This document shows, in pieces, positions 1 through 6,022 of a stretch of 43,797 bases of DNA (positions within the stretch are counted from its first letter, which is position 1; each line of letters starts with the position of its first letter). The notes beneath the pieces are model-generated. The model had not been told where the DNA came from, made no database searches, and was given only the letters and a program-made list of their open reading frames with translations. The stretch is from positions 1-43,797 of the IMG/VR virus record IMGVR_UViG_3300045936_000051; one strand, given 5' to 3'. The translations under genes and the position numbers were made by a program. The stretch is from a virus.

Positions 1-30
1 CAGGGCGCGAAGCCGGTGGCTAACAGGTGG

Positions 31-64
31 GGGGGGTACTTGCGACGCGTCATAAGGGGGGTAC
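31..64. repeat. GGGGGGTAC direct repeat near the left edge
   Basis: The nine-base word GGGGGGTAC occurs at 31-39 and 56-64, between the window edge and the end of the first gene. The first 64 bases carry no recognisable gene. G-rich repeats next to a phage genome end can belong to a packaging (cos) region, and the terminase gene lies at the other edge of this window, but nothing here proves a genome end. Confidence 0.4.
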
Positions 65-283
65 CTAGTCGTAAGGGGCGAAGCCGTTGACGAAGCGTTC
101 CCAGTCGTAGGCGTAGACGATCAGCTGCCCCCGTTCGCTGATCGCGCCGGTCTGCCCGTTGAACCAGCGCTGGAAGATTTCCCAGTCGCCTTCGTCCAGG
201 GCGGCGCTGATGTCTTCGACGGCGTAGCCCTTCCAGGCGTCCGTCACGATCAGGGGCAGGACTACGTCGCTTAGCTTCGTCAT
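65..283 (-). CDS. hypothetical protein, 72 aa
   Basis: I do not recognise this family. The protein is soluble-looking, acidic and rich in aromatic residues, with no signal peptide, membrane segment or cysteine cluster. The ATG at 283 is chosen because it forms an ATGA overlap with the stop of the upstream gene (280-282). A longer reading from 334 has no ribosome binding site and would overlap the neighbour heavily. It is the last gene of the leftward accessory operon that starts near 1990, so it is probably translated by coupling with the gene before it. Confidence 0.7.
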   Translation of the reverse strand: MTKLSDVVLPLIVTDAWKGYAVEDISAALDEGDWEIFQRWFNGQTGAISERGQLIVYAYDWERFVNGFAPYD

Positions 284-495
284 GACGTGTAGCGAATGAA
301 GAAATGGGGATAGTCCAGTTCGCCGCATTTGCATTCGACGTCATGGTCGGGGACGTCTTCGGGTCGCGTCCATTCGCGGACGTGACCGCAGGGCAGGGCG
401 ATGCGCAGGAAGGGACCGGAATAGCCACCCCAGTTAACCTTCGCCGCCAGTAGGACGTCGCGATTGGGCGCCGTCATGCCGAAATATGCGTTCAA
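280..495 (-). CDS. small cysteine-containing protein, 71 aa, TTG start
   Basis: Unknown family. The second half holds a PCGHVR element and a later ECKCG element, a spacing compatible with one zinc site (Cys/His/Cys/Cys), so a small zinc-binding fold is possible but unproven. The start is taken as TTG at 495 because an AAGGGGG ribosome binding site (about 502-508) lies at good spacing from it. The ATG six codons later (477) is too far from that site. The binding site overlaps the stop codon of the upstream gene at 507-509. Confidence 0.7.
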   Translation of the reverse strand: MNAYFGMTAPNRDVLLAAKVNWGGYSGPFLRIALPCGHVREWTRPEDVPDHDVECKCGELDYPHFFIRYTS

Positions 496-506
496 TAGCT
501 GCCCCC

Positions 507-722
507 TTACTTCCGGTGAACGGGTCGCCCCGTCTGCCCCTTCCCGACCAGGCGCTTCGAAGCCATTAGCGCGCGCTGGCGCTTCGACCCGCGCTGGCCG
601 AATTGCGCGGCGCGTCGTTGTTGGCGGTTTCGCGGCGGGGATTGCGGCGCTAAAACGCTCGCGATGCGCTCGATTGCATTTGCCAGCAGATCGCCCAGGT
701 CGGGCAGTTGGGGGATCGTCAT
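507..722 (-). CDS. small basic protein, 71 aa
   Basis: Unknown family. The first 25 residues are hydrophobic and acidic (LPDLGDLLANAIERI), and the rest is strongly basic and Gln/Arg-rich, starting with NRQQRRAAQ. That two-part layout suits a small nucleic-acid-binding or protein-bridging factor, but no domain is recognised. The ATG at 722 overlaps the stop of the upstream gene as ATGA (719-722). The open frame runs far upstream of 722, but that part is the shadow of neighbouring genes. Confidence 0.7.
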   Translation of the reverse strand: MTIPQLPDLGDLLANAIERIASVLAPQSPPRNRQQRRAAQFGQRGSKRQRALMASKRLVGKGQTGRPVHRK

Positions 723-967
723 GGGTGCGATTCCCAGCGGGCGCGCAGGGCGCGTATCGAGTTTTCCAGCAACGCCAGACTGGTTTCCAGGGCGACGACC
801 TGCCCGTCGTCCAGTTCGACCGCCATGATGATCGACGGCTTGCCCGACGCCATCCCGTCGCGCAGGCCAGTCATGCGCCAGGTCGTGAAATGGGCGATCT
901 GTTTGCCTTCCCAGTCCGGCCATGCGTCGTCGCCGATCAGGTTTAGCTGGATGCTCGGCATAGTCAT
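719..967 (-). CDS. hypothetical protein, 82 aa
   Basis: Not recognised. The sequence looks like a compact alpha/beta protein: a short first strand (MPSIQLNLIGDD), a central strand-turn region with IIMAVELDDGQVV, and a C-terminal helix (LETSLALLENSIRALRAR). There are no cysteines or membrane segments. The start at 967 (MTMP) forms an ATGA overlap with the upstream stop; the ATG two codons later is the alternative. It sits in the middle of an operon of overlapping small genes, which argues that it is real. Confidence 0.75.
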   Translation of the reverse strand: MTMPSIQLNLIGDDAWPDWEGKQIAHFTTWRMTGLRDGMASGKPSIIMAVELDDGQVVALETSLALLENSIRALRARWESHP

Positions 968-1185
968 GCGGGATGCCCCAGTTCCAGCGACTTACGCGCG
1001 AAGGCGTAGCCGATGGCGACGCGGACCAGCCGCCACGATTCCAGGCATAGACCGACCTCGGCAGGCCGCGCCGGTCGCAGCGCGGGGTCCTGGTCGTGAA
1101 CCAGTTCCAGAACGAACAGGTCCTGGCCGACGGCGCCGCAATGGGCGCAGGCGTTAGCCTGGTACTTGTAGACGACGCTAACCAT
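964..1185 (-). CDS. small CxxC protein, 73 aa
   Basis: Unknown family. A CAHCG element near residues 11-15 resembles half of a zinc ribbon; no second pair is obvious, so zinc binding would need a partner chain or another ligand such as His. The start at 1185 is chosen because a GGGGGTCGGG ribosome binding site lies just upstream. The open frame continues upstream to 1314, but that part has the Arg/Pro-rich look of an out-of-frame shadow of the preceding gene. Overlap with that gene is only eight bases. Confidence 0.7.
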   Translation of the reverse strand: MVSVVYKYQANACAHCGAVGQDLFVLELVHDQDPALRPARPAEVGLCLESWRLVRVAIGYAFARKSLELGHPA

Positions 1186-1744
1186 TTCCCGACCCCCAGG
1201 GACCCGCTGGCGGCGCCAGCGACGGCGGCAGGGATTGCGCAGGGGTAGGGGACGGCAGAACGCCCTGCGGCGCGTCCTGGGCTTCCTGCGCGGCGCTGGA
1301 CCCGTTTCCAGCATGGGGTCCGGCCAGCGGCGGCAGTTCTAAGACGATGTCGCTGAACAGGTCGCGGACCAGGACCTGCGCTTCGATCATCGCGTCGACC
1401 TGCGCGGCGTCGATCTGGGGGTTCAGGGACCGCAGCTTGATCGCGTAGCCGTGACGGAAGCAATGCAGGATTTCCCCCGCCATGCCAGCGCTGATCCCTC
1501 GGTCGACGTAGACGACGACGCAGCGCGCCAGATCGATCCAGGCCAGTTCTGCCGCGATGCCCTGTTCGCGTTCGGCGCCGTCCCCGTCGTCCAGGACCTG
1601 CGGGTATAGCAGATGGGACGCGAACGGCGCTTCGCCGCGCGCCAGCGCGTCGGCCATCGCTTCCTGGGCGTACAGCTTGTTACGGGTCCGTTCCAGGATG
1701 GTCGGCGCCCTGAACGGCGATAGCAGAACGACCGGTTTCGACAT
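1178..1744 (-). CDS. DUF7768-like / nucleoside deoxyribosyltransferase-fold protein, 188 aa
   Basis: Residues 4-125 have the layout of a phage family related to nucleoside 2-deoxyribosyltransferases (I recall it as DUF7768): an opening VVLLSPFRA strand, a helix with TRNKLYAQEAMADAL, a PFASHLLYPQVLDD segment, then the acidic helix and CVVVYVDRGISAGM strand. In that fold these parts form a nucleotide pocket, but catalysis here is not shown. The last 50 residues are Pro/Ala/Gly-rich and probably disordered. The start at 1744 has a strong AAGGGGGAT ribosome binding site. Confidence 0.75.
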   Translation of the reverse strand: MSKPVVLLSPFRAPTILERTRNKLYAQEAMADALARGEAPFASHLLYPQVLDDGDGAEREQGIAAELAWIDLARCVVVYVDRGISAGMAGEILHCFRHGYAIKLRSLNPQIDAAQVDAMIEAQVLVRDLFSDIVLELPPLAGPHAGNGSSAAQEAQDAPQGVLPSPTPAQSLPPSLAPPAGPWGSGNG

Positions 1745-1747
1745 TAG

Positions 1748-1990
1748 TTATCCCCCTTCGTAGTGCGGAAGCTCGCCCAGGGCGACCTGGATGCGGGCGG
1801 GATGCTTCAAATGGCGCGGGCAGAACGGAATCCCGTTGCCCAGTTCGAAGCGCAGGTCCGGCGCGTCATGGATGCGGTCGGCGCTGGCGGCGCGGCTGTT
1901 ACAGGACGGCCATTGACACCAGCCGCCATAGCGCCGCTGGACCATGATTTGCCAGGTCGTTTCGCGGGTGTCGACCGACGTTTGTTGCAT
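1748..1990 (-). CDS. small HNH-like zinc protein, 80 aa
   Basis: The protein holds a CQWPSC pair (about residues 26-31), an RIHDAPDL segment, GNGIPFC and a CPRHLKH end. This recalls the order of a short HNH endonuclease (Cys pair, His-containing strand, Asn, then Cys-x-x-His), but the double His of active HNH enzymes is not seen, so it may be an inactive HNH fold or just a zinc protein. It is the first gene of the leftward operon ending at 65. The ATG at 1990 lacks a clear ribosome binding site. A candidate operator lies at 2000-2008 in its leader. Confidence 0.6.
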   Translation of the reverse strand: MQQTSVDTRETTWQIMVQRRYGGWCQWPSCNSRAASADRIHDAPDLRFELGNGIPFCPRHLKHPARIQVALGELPHYEGG

Positions 1991-1999
1991 CGCCGCATA

Positions 2000-2008
2000 T
2001 GTCCGACA
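2000..2008. promoter_or_regulatory. candidate repressor operator TGTCCGACA
   Basis: A nine-base palindrome (TGTC-N-GACA) lies in the leader of the leftward operon, ten bases from its first ATG. The same palindrome occurs at 6013-6021 and 18743-18751, each time in a promoter region, and I found no exact copy inside a gene. Binding by the repressor at 18852 is inferred. Confidence 0.6.
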
Positions 2009-2024
2009 ACTTGTGTTAACGTAC

Positions 2025-2059
2025 CGCCGTGACGACAATACTAGCTTTTCGTCACGGCG
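2025..2059. repeat. 11-base inverted repeat in divergent promoter region
   Basis: The arms at 2025-2035 (CGCCGTGACGA) and 2049-2059 (TCGTCACGGCG) match perfectly across a 13-base spacer. The spacer contains the -10 element of the leftward promoter. This could be an operator for a dimeric regulator or a hairpin in rightward RNA. It lies between the divergent genes starting at 1990 and 2115. Confidence 0.6.
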
Positions 2060-2066
2060 TCAGACA
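2038..2066 (-). promoter_or_regulatory. leftward promoter candidate (TGTCTG-17-TAGTAT)
   Basis: On the minus strand TGTCTG (2061-2066) and TAGTAT (2038-2043) are 17 bases apart. The -10 continues into TTGTCG, giving an 11-base word shared with the promoter at 6022-6050, which has the same spacing and also an upstream AATGT. The -35 region overlaps an imperfect operator (CGTCAGACA, 2058-2066). Confidence 0.5.
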
Positions 2067-2114
2067 TTTGAGACTTTAACGAGATTTGGCGGACCTGGAA
2101 GGGGAAGGCAACCC

Positions 2115-2399
2115 ATGCCGGATCAACGATTTGCGGTCGTTGGCAACTGCGATCAGGCTCACCTGGAAAGCCTCGCGCAGGCGCTTAGGGACTGGTCGCA
2201 GGCGGTCGGCGCCGACGTAACCATCGTCTTCCCCGACCTGAACGAAGGGGACGGCGAAGCGCTACTGGGACATCTCGATCTGGAAGGTCTGGCGGTTACG
2301 TTCGACGGTCCCGCCAACGAATGGGGGAACCCGTCGCCCCATGCGGGCGTCGGCGCGATCATGGCGCTGTTCTTACTGGAATTCCTGCCGTATGTGTGA
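2115..2399 (+). CDS. hypothetical protein, 94 aa, plus strand
   Basis: Unknown family, and one of the few rightward genes. The protein is acidic and looks like a small alpha/beta fold: an AVVGNCDQ strand, an amphipathic helix (LESLAQALRDWSQAV), a VTIVFPDL strand and a hydrophobic C-terminal helix (GAIMALFLLEFL). The opening could recall a small nucleotide-binding fold, but no motif is complete. The ATG at 2115 follows a GGAAGGGGAAGG ribosome binding site. It is divergent from the operon starting at 1990 and shares an operator-rich promoter region with it, so control by the phage repressor is plausible. Confidence 0.7.
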   Translation: MPDQRFAVVGNCDQAHLESLAQALRDWSQAVGADVTIVFPDLNEGDGEALLGHLDLEGLAVTFDGPANEWGNPSPHAGVGAIMALFLLEFLPYV

Positions 2400-2401
2400 C
2401 C
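2395..2401. promoter_or_regulatory. isolated TGTGACC (GGTCACA) site
   Basis: The 13 bases around this point (TATGTGTGACCAG) match the site at 39251-39263, which is part of a promoter module. Here there is no -35 or good -10 at the expected spacing, and the site overlaps the stop codon of the plus-strand gene. It may be a stand-alone binding site for the regulator of the GGTCACA promoters, or chance. Confidence 0.35.
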
Positions 2402-2462
2402 AGCAGCGTCGGCGCGGTCGCGCCGTGCTAACGTAGGCGCCGGAAGTTATCCCCTTCCATTT

Positions 2463-2492
2463 GCGACCCCTGTTTCACGGGACGGGGGTCGC
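2463..2492. terminator. hairpin between convergent genes
   Basis: GCGACCCC (2463-2470) pairs with GGGGTCGC (2485-2492) around a 14-base loop, just past the plus-strand gene ending at 2399 and touching the minus-strand gene ending at 2494. The T-run after it is weak, so termination is likely but not certain. Confidence 0.5.
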
Positions 2493-2493
2493 G

Positions 2494-2673
2494 TCATTTC
2501 TTCGAAGGGGACCTGCCGCGTTTCTGGCGCGCCAGCGTCTGGCGGCAGGACGGCGAACAGGTCTGGACGTCGGCGCGACCCGTGGCGGGGTTGCCGCAGA
2601 TCACGCAGGGACGCGTCGTCTTCGGACGCGGCGGGCGCCGCCCATGCATGGATCGCTTCGGTTCGTTCGTCAT
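2494..2673 (-). CDS. zinc-ribbon microprotein, 59 aa
   Basis: This short gene was read directly from the sequence. The protein has a basic N-terminus (HGRRPPRPKTTRP), then CVICG and a later CSPSC, giving Cys-x2-Cys...Cys-x3-Cys, a compact zinc finger often seen in small phage proteins, and ends in a basic tail (RQKRGRSPSKK). A nucleic-acid-binding role is plausible. The ATG at 2673 follows a long AAGGGGGGG ribosome binding site and overlaps the upstream stop as ATGA (2670-2673). Confidence 0.75.
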   Translation of the reverse strand: MTNEPKRSMHGRRPPRPKTTRPCVICGNPATGRADVQTCSPSCRQTLARQKRGRSPSKK

Positions 2674-2903
2674 GCTTCCCCCCCTTCGACCAGGTCGTCC
2701 GACCGGACCATCAGGCGCAGGCAGACCAGGCAGGTCGTTTCGTCCAGGTCCTGGGACGTCTGGCGGTAGCTGAACGTTCGGAAGGGCAGACCTGGCGCCG
2801 ACGAACAGACCGTCACGCGCCAGGTTCCTTCCTCTTCCAGGCTGAAATGGACGCCGCGACGCGGTTCGCGCCGCTGGGCGCCGACCGTGCTAATACGCGG
2901 CAT
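2670..2903 (-). CDS. hypothetical protein, 77 aa
   Basis: Unknown. The chain is mostly predicted beta (GVHFSLEEEGTWRVTVC and FRTFSYRQTSQ) with a CLVC pair near residue 60, which might complete a zinc site with the Cys of VTVC. The start at 2903 (MPRIS) is chosen over a longer reading to 2933 that would overlap the previous gene by more than 40 bases; at 2903 the overlap is 14 bases. It is the second gene of a three-gene operon driven by the promoter at 3246-3311. Confidence 0.7.
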   Translation of the reverse strand: MPRISTVGAQRREPRRGVHFSLEEEGTWRVTVCSSAPGLPFRTFSYRQTSQDLDETTCLVCLRLMVRSDDLVEGGEA

Positions 2904-3228
2904 CGCCGCCCGCCTGGACGACGCCGCAGACAATGCATTTGCGGCGCCCGTCGCCCATTTCGCCGATAACGCCGCGACAAACGTCCAGGCCCTGCGTCGC
3001 CGTACAGCAGTCGATCACGCGCGGCGACCCGTCCAGGTAACGCGTCGGCAGCGAATGCGCGTAGGCGATCAGCGACTGGACTTCCCAGTCGAAATAGGCG
3101 ACCAGGTCGGCGTCGTTGCTCGGCATATCGCGGAAGCGGGTCGCGTTGGCAATGGACCCGCCGTCCAGGAACAACCGCCGCCCAGCGTCGGCGGTTACGG
3201 GATCGTTGTTGAATGTCTTCGTCGTCAT
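2890..3228 (-). CDS. hypothetical protein, 112 aa, first gene of a GGTCACA operon
   Basis: Unknown. The N-terminal two thirds read as a soluble helical protein (DLVAYFDWEVQSLIAYAHSL), and the end carries several cysteines (DCC, VCRG, CIVCG) that could bind zinc. The start at 3228 is supported by the AAGGGGAT ribosome binding site and by the promoter and 5' hairpin directly upstream. Because the promoter module is shared with the integrase gene (7904) and the gene at 39204, this operon (3228 to 2494) is probably co-regulated with them. Confidence 0.75.
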   Translation of the reverse strand: MTTKTFNNDPVTADAGRRLFLDGGSIANATRFRDMPSNDADLVAYFDWEVQSLIAYAHSLPTRYLDGSPRVIDCCTATQGLDVCRGVIGEMGDGRRKCIVCGVVQAGGDAAY

Positions 3229-3245
3229 TAGTAGAAATCCCCTTC

Positions 3246-3311
3246 CGGACGGTTCCCCCGTCCGTTGTCGATTATCTGTGACCAGCTTCGCGCGCGTCAA
3301 TAACTGTGACC
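3246..3311 (-). promoter_or_regulatory. GGTCACA promoter module, copy 1
   Basis: On the minus strand: a distal GGTCACA (3305-3311), -35 TTGACG (3295-3300), an 18-base spacer ending in GGTCACA (3277-3283), -10 GATAAT (3271-3276), then a 7-bp hairpin (3246-3252 with 3258-3264) at the expected RNA start, followed by AAGGGGAT and the gene at 3228. The two GGTCACA words are 28 bases apart. The same layout recurs at 7926-7996 and 39225-39289. Confidence 0.8.
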
Positions 3312-3374
3312 AGAGGTAGACTGGGACCAGACCAGGGCTTCGCAGGTGCCTAGACGAAGCGCTGGTCGGTTACA

Positions 3375-3410
3375 GGCCGACGTTCGCTGCGGGGCAGGCG
3401 TCGGCCTTTT
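3375..3410. terminator. hairpin terminator after the 4699-3411 genes
   Basis: GGCCGACG (3375-3382) pairs with CGTCGGCC (3399-3406), followed on the plus strand by TTTT. It directly abuts the stop codon of the leftward gene at 3411 and separates that operon from the next promoter. The T-run favours rightward termination, but the hairpin may act on both strands. Confidence 0.6.
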
Positions 3411-4031
3411 CTATTCGACGTAGCAACCTTCGCGGACGGCGCGAATGATGCGCCCGATTTCCGACCGGTAGCGTTTCAAGCCCAGGCGCCAGTCGGGGGA
3501 ATCGCGCCAGCTTTCCAGGTCGGGGCGCAGCTTGTATTCGACGAAGGCTTCGCCGCCGTTGATTCGATAGGTCCAGGTCGCGCCCGCGTAGACGTCGGCG
3601 TCGAATTCGAAGCAATGCGGTTCCAGGTTGATCCCCTTTTCGGGGCGGCTGGCCTGGTCCAGCGATAGGTCGACCAGGAAGGCGCCGACAACGGCTACGA
3701 CGTGTCCGGCGGGATTCACGCCCTGGGTCGCCAGTTCCCGCATATGTTCTTCCAGGCCGATCCCGATGCCCCAGGCGCCAGCCGCGAAGTCTGCGTCCGT
3801 CGGTAGGCGGTCCGGCGCGATCAGGCCAGCTTCCAGGCGGCGATGGTATTCGGCATTGACGACCAGGGCTTCGACGTTCAGCGGCGCCGCCACGTAGCCG
3901 AAATGATTCAGGACTTCGACGCCGACCCGCGTCATAGCGATACAGCTATCGGGGCGGACCTTTTCCAGCATGATCGGGCGGGCGAATTCGCACAGGCCAG
4001 CGATTACCTGCGTCAGGGTTAGCCGCGTCAT
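3411..4031 (-). CDS. putative papain/transglutaminase-fold protein, 206 aa
   Basis: The family name is not certain, but three segments are in the order of a Cys-His-Asp hydrolase of the papain/transglutaminase fold: Cys30 at the start of a helix (DSCIAMTRVGVEVL), His110 on a strand (GHVVAVV), and Asp121 on the next strand (FLVDLSLDQ). The surroundings fit the fold (helix after Cys; two strands carrying His and Asp). A cysteine peptidase, a transferase or an inactive relative are all possible. No signal peptide. It starts at 4031 in an ATGA overlap with the upstream gene; the two may act together. Confidence 0.65.
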   Translation of the reverse strand: MTRLTLTQVIAGLCEFARPIMLEKVRPDSCIAMTRVGVEVLNHFGYVAAPLNVEALVVNAEYHRRLEAGLIAPDRLPTDADFAAGAWGIGIGLEEHMRELATQGVNPAGHVVAVVGAFLVDLSLDQASRPEKGINLEPHCFEFDADVYAGATWTYRINGGEAFVEYKLRPDLESWRDSPDWRLGLKRYRSEIGRIIRAVREGCYVE

Positions 4032-4699
4032 TTCGACCAGCGCCGCATGACGCGCCCGATTTCGTGTTCTTCGAACAGGCCTTCGCCGAAGTTGTGAACG
4101 GCGGCGCGGCGCGCCGCCCGCCGCATCGAAAACGTATCGCCGATGCCCAGGTCCTGGGCGGCGCCATCGAACATGCCCCCCAGGGCGACCGTTTGCGCGA
4201 CCCCATGCCAGAATTCGCCGAAGGTCCAGTCTTCGACGTGTTCGCCCGTCTGCCATTCCCTAGGCGGCGCCCAGCGTAGCTTCCCCTTCCGGCGCTTGAA
4301 AACCTGAACGACCATTCCCGCAGGCGATTCGGTTGGCGTCAGTTCCATTACCTGGATCGCCGACTGCCGGTCGGGGCGTTCGCTGGGCGGGACCAGGTCG
4401 CCGCGCCGGAATGCCGCAATGCGTTCCTGGACGTCGGCGTCGGTCCCGCTGAATTCTTCCTGGGCGATCCACATTTCGACCGCGACATAGATACGCTGCG
4501 CGTCCAGGCCGAAGCCCAGCAGACCGCCTAGGCTTCGCATGGTCTGGCGCCGCTGCCGGTGGTCGCCCCAGTAGGGGTTTGCGTCGAAGAACATCGGCGG
4601 GTCGTCGGCGCCTTCGATCACAACCAGGGGATGCAACGGACCGTTGGCGCGGACCCGACGCGCGACGGCCAGCAGATGGTTTCGGTAGTCCGCGCTCAC
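4028..4699 (-). CDS. hypothetical protein, 223 aa
   Basis: Not recognised. It is a mixed alpha/beta soluble protein with a first helix (YRNHLLAVARRVRANG), a strand (LHPLVVIEGADD), an extended middle with AQRIYVAVEMWIA, and a basic helical C-terminus. The segment IYVAVEMWIAQEEF followed by an SAIQVMEL strand looks like a beta-sheet core. It forms an ATGA overlap with the Cys-His-Asp protein downstream and with the gene upstream (4696-4699), so these genes are made from one message. The start at 4699 is the only one consistent with those overlaps. Confidence 0.7.
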   Translation of the reverse strand: MSADYRNHLLAVARRVRANGPLHPLVVIEGADDPPMFFDANPYWGDHRQRRQTMRSLGGLLGFGLDAQRIYVAVEMWIAQEEFSGTDADVQERIAAFRRGDLVPPSERPDRQSAIQVMELTPTESPAGMVVQVFKRRKGKLRWAPPREWQTGEHVEDWTFGEFWHGVAQTVALGGMFDGAAQDLGIGDTFSMRRAARRAAVHNFGEGLFEEHEIGRVMRRWSK

Positions 4700-5007
4700 G
4701 TCAGCAGTTCGAAGAAATGCCAGACGTAGGGACCGGCGAAGATCGTATCGACATACAACCAGCGCAGGGACCAGTCGTCCGGAAGGCGCTTCCCCGTCGC
4801 GACGACGCGATAGGTCGCTTTCGCGTCCCGTGGTTCGTCCAGGCTAACCAGCGCCCAGATGCATATGTCGTCGCCCTGGGGCGCCAGTTTCAAAGCGAAG
4901 GCGCCCGCTGGTAGCGAAACGCTGATTTCCTGGGCGCCTGGATCAATGCCCATCGACAACGCTTCGAAGCCGTTTTCCAGCAGAACGTATTTGAAGATCG
5001 CTTTCAT
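4696..5007 (-). CDS. DUF7352-like phage protein, 103 aa
   Basis: The pattern is that of a small phage family I recall as DUF7352: an MKAIFKYVL opening strand, SVSLPAGA, ICIWALV, and a closing RVVATGKRLPDDW ... WHFFELL. Its function is unknown; the predicted fold is mainly beta. The start at 5007 gives an ATGA overlap (5004-5007) with the upstream gene and matches the family start. A ten-residue N-terminal extension is open but would run into that gene. Family assignment is from memory of the pattern, not from a search. Confidence 0.7.
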   Translation of the reverse strand: MKAIFKYVLLENGFEALSMGIDPGAQEISVSLPAGAFALKLAPQGDDICIWALVSLDEPRDAKATYRVVATGKRLPDDWSLRWLYVDTIFAGPYVWHFFELLT

Positions 5008-5372
5008 TGCGGCGCCGTCCCCAGGCGTTCCAGCCAAACGGGGTCGGACCGGATCGCGATGCCGTGCGCGACCGCCATATGGATTTCGAAGGCCTTCGAA
5101 AAGCGCCGACCGGCGGCGTTGCTGCGCTGCGCCATGCGCCCAGGCTGGCGGGCGTCCAGGTGAACGGGGTCGCCCAGACGGACGCCGCAGCTACACCAGG
5201 CCGTAACGTCGACGAAGGGATGATCTTCGGCGTAAAGCCCGTCAGGGCAGATATGGGCGTGAGCCATCCCCTGCCAGCGGCGGGCGCAGATCGGGTCGCA
5301 GTCCGGCGCCGTCTCCGTATGGTTTTCGGACGTCTCGCGAATGACTGCCTGGAACATCGTCGGTTCGTTCAT
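5004..5372 (-). CDS. hypothetical cysteine/histidine-rich protein, 122 aa
   Basis: Unknown. The protein contains DCDPICARRW, HAHICPDG, a CSCG pair and later HMAVAHG. These Cys and His residues could build one or two zinc sites, as in several other small proteins of this phage. The start at 5372 (MNEPTMF) is in an ATGA overlap with the upstream winged-helix-like gene, and the open frame upstream of it is short. It lies in the operon 5605-3411. Confidence 0.7.
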   Translation of the reverse strand: MNEPTMFQAVIRETSENHTETAPDCDPICARRWQGMAHAHICPDGLYAEDHPFVDVTAWCSCGVRLGDPVHLDARQPGRMAQRSNAAGRRFSKAFEIHMAVAHGIAIRSDPVWLERLGTAPQ

Positions 5373-5605
5373 TGCAACGCGTACTCCCATTTCGTTCGCG
5401 GCGCCGTCCCCGTGTAGGGGCGCCGCTGGACCAGGCCGTCGTTTAGCAGCTTCCGCATGATCTGGTCGATATGTGCCTGGGCGCCGTCGTAGCCGAAGGC
5501 CTGCGATACCTGCGCCAGGGTCGTCCAGTCATGGCCGCGCGCCTTACGTCCGGCCAGGTAGGTCTGGACCAGGGTCGCCGTCGATGATTGTTTGGTCGTG
5601 TTCAC
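5369..5605 (-). CDS. winged-helix-like small protein, 78 aa
   Basis: The central part reads as a short winged helix: helix TLVQTYLAGRKARG, then TTLAQVSQAFG, then AQAHIDQIMRKLLNDGLVQRR, ending in a wing-like TKWEYAL strand. This suggests DNA binding or an MarR/DprA-like helper domain, but the assignment is by pattern only. It starts with GTG at 5605 behind a clear GGAAGGGGAT ribosome binding site and heads an operon of at least four overlapping genes, so it may regulate that operon or its GGTCACA neighbours. Confidence 0.65.
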   Translation of the reverse strand: MNTTKQSSTATLVQTYLAGRKARGHDWTTLAQVSQAFGYDGAQAHIDQIMRKLLNDGLVQRRPYTGTAPRTKWEYALQ

Positions 5606-5641
5606 TGTGATCCCCTTCCGGTTTGACTGATTGCAGCGGGG

Positions 5642-5992
5642 TTAATCGATTTCGCTTTCGAAGCAAAGTAGGACGTTGCCGACGACGTGTTCGAAGTCGG
5701 CGGGGTCGCCCAGGATCAGGACGTTCGGGGGCAGGTTGCGCGGGATGCCAGGGTGCGCGTAAATCGCGGTCGCGTTCCAGTTGACGGGCAGGCCGTAGCG
5801 TTTGCCGTTTTCGTTGACGACCATGTAAAGCGTTTCCCAGCCGCGCAGATGGGGGCGGACGATTTCGATAAAGCCTTCGTCGTCGGGGTCGTCGCCCCTG
5901 ACGAAGCCGTGTAGTTCGTCCAGGGTGAACGTGCGACCGTTCTTCGGTCCGACCGCGACTTCGGTCCCGTCGGCCTTAATCCAGCTAGCCAT
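5642..5992 (-). CDS. DUF3846-like protein, 116 aa
   Basis: The chain matches the pattern of DUF3846-type phage and plasmid proteins: DGTEVAVGP, a short helix (TLDELHGFV), an IEIV strand, LYMVVNENGKRYGLPVN, and a final ILGDP...GNVLLC. Members are of unknown function and often lie among early or anti-defence genes. It is transcribed from its own promoter (6022-6050), which has a candidate repressor operator touching the -10. The ribosome binding site contains GAGGGGGAT, one of the rare GAG sites in this phage. Confidence 0.75.
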   Translation of the reverse strand: MASWIKADGTEVAVGPKNGRTFTLDELHGFVRGDDPDDEGFIEIVRPHLRGWETLYMVVNENGKRYGLPVNWNATAIYAHPGIPRNLPPNVLILGDPADFEHVVGNVLLCFESEID

Positions 5993-6011
5993 TCTTCGTT
6001 ATCCCCCTCGG

Positions 6012-6022
6012 TTGTCCGACAA
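6012..6022. promoter_or_regulatory. candidate repressor operator TTGTCCGACAA
   Basis: A perfect 11-base palindrome immediately downstream of, and overlapping by one base, the -10 (6022-6027) of the leftward promoter for the gene at 5992. Protein bound here would block transcription. It shares the TGTCNGACA core with 2000-2008 and 18743-18751. Confidence 0.65.

Noticed and set aside
507-1463. 318-codon minus-strand frame
   Set aside because: Only its last 71 codons (507-722) look like a gene; the rest is Arg/Pro/Ala-rich and overlaps three better-supported genes.
2424-2440. TAACGT near 2429 as a -10 for the minus or plus strand
   Set aside because: No reasonable -35 at the right spacing on either strand.
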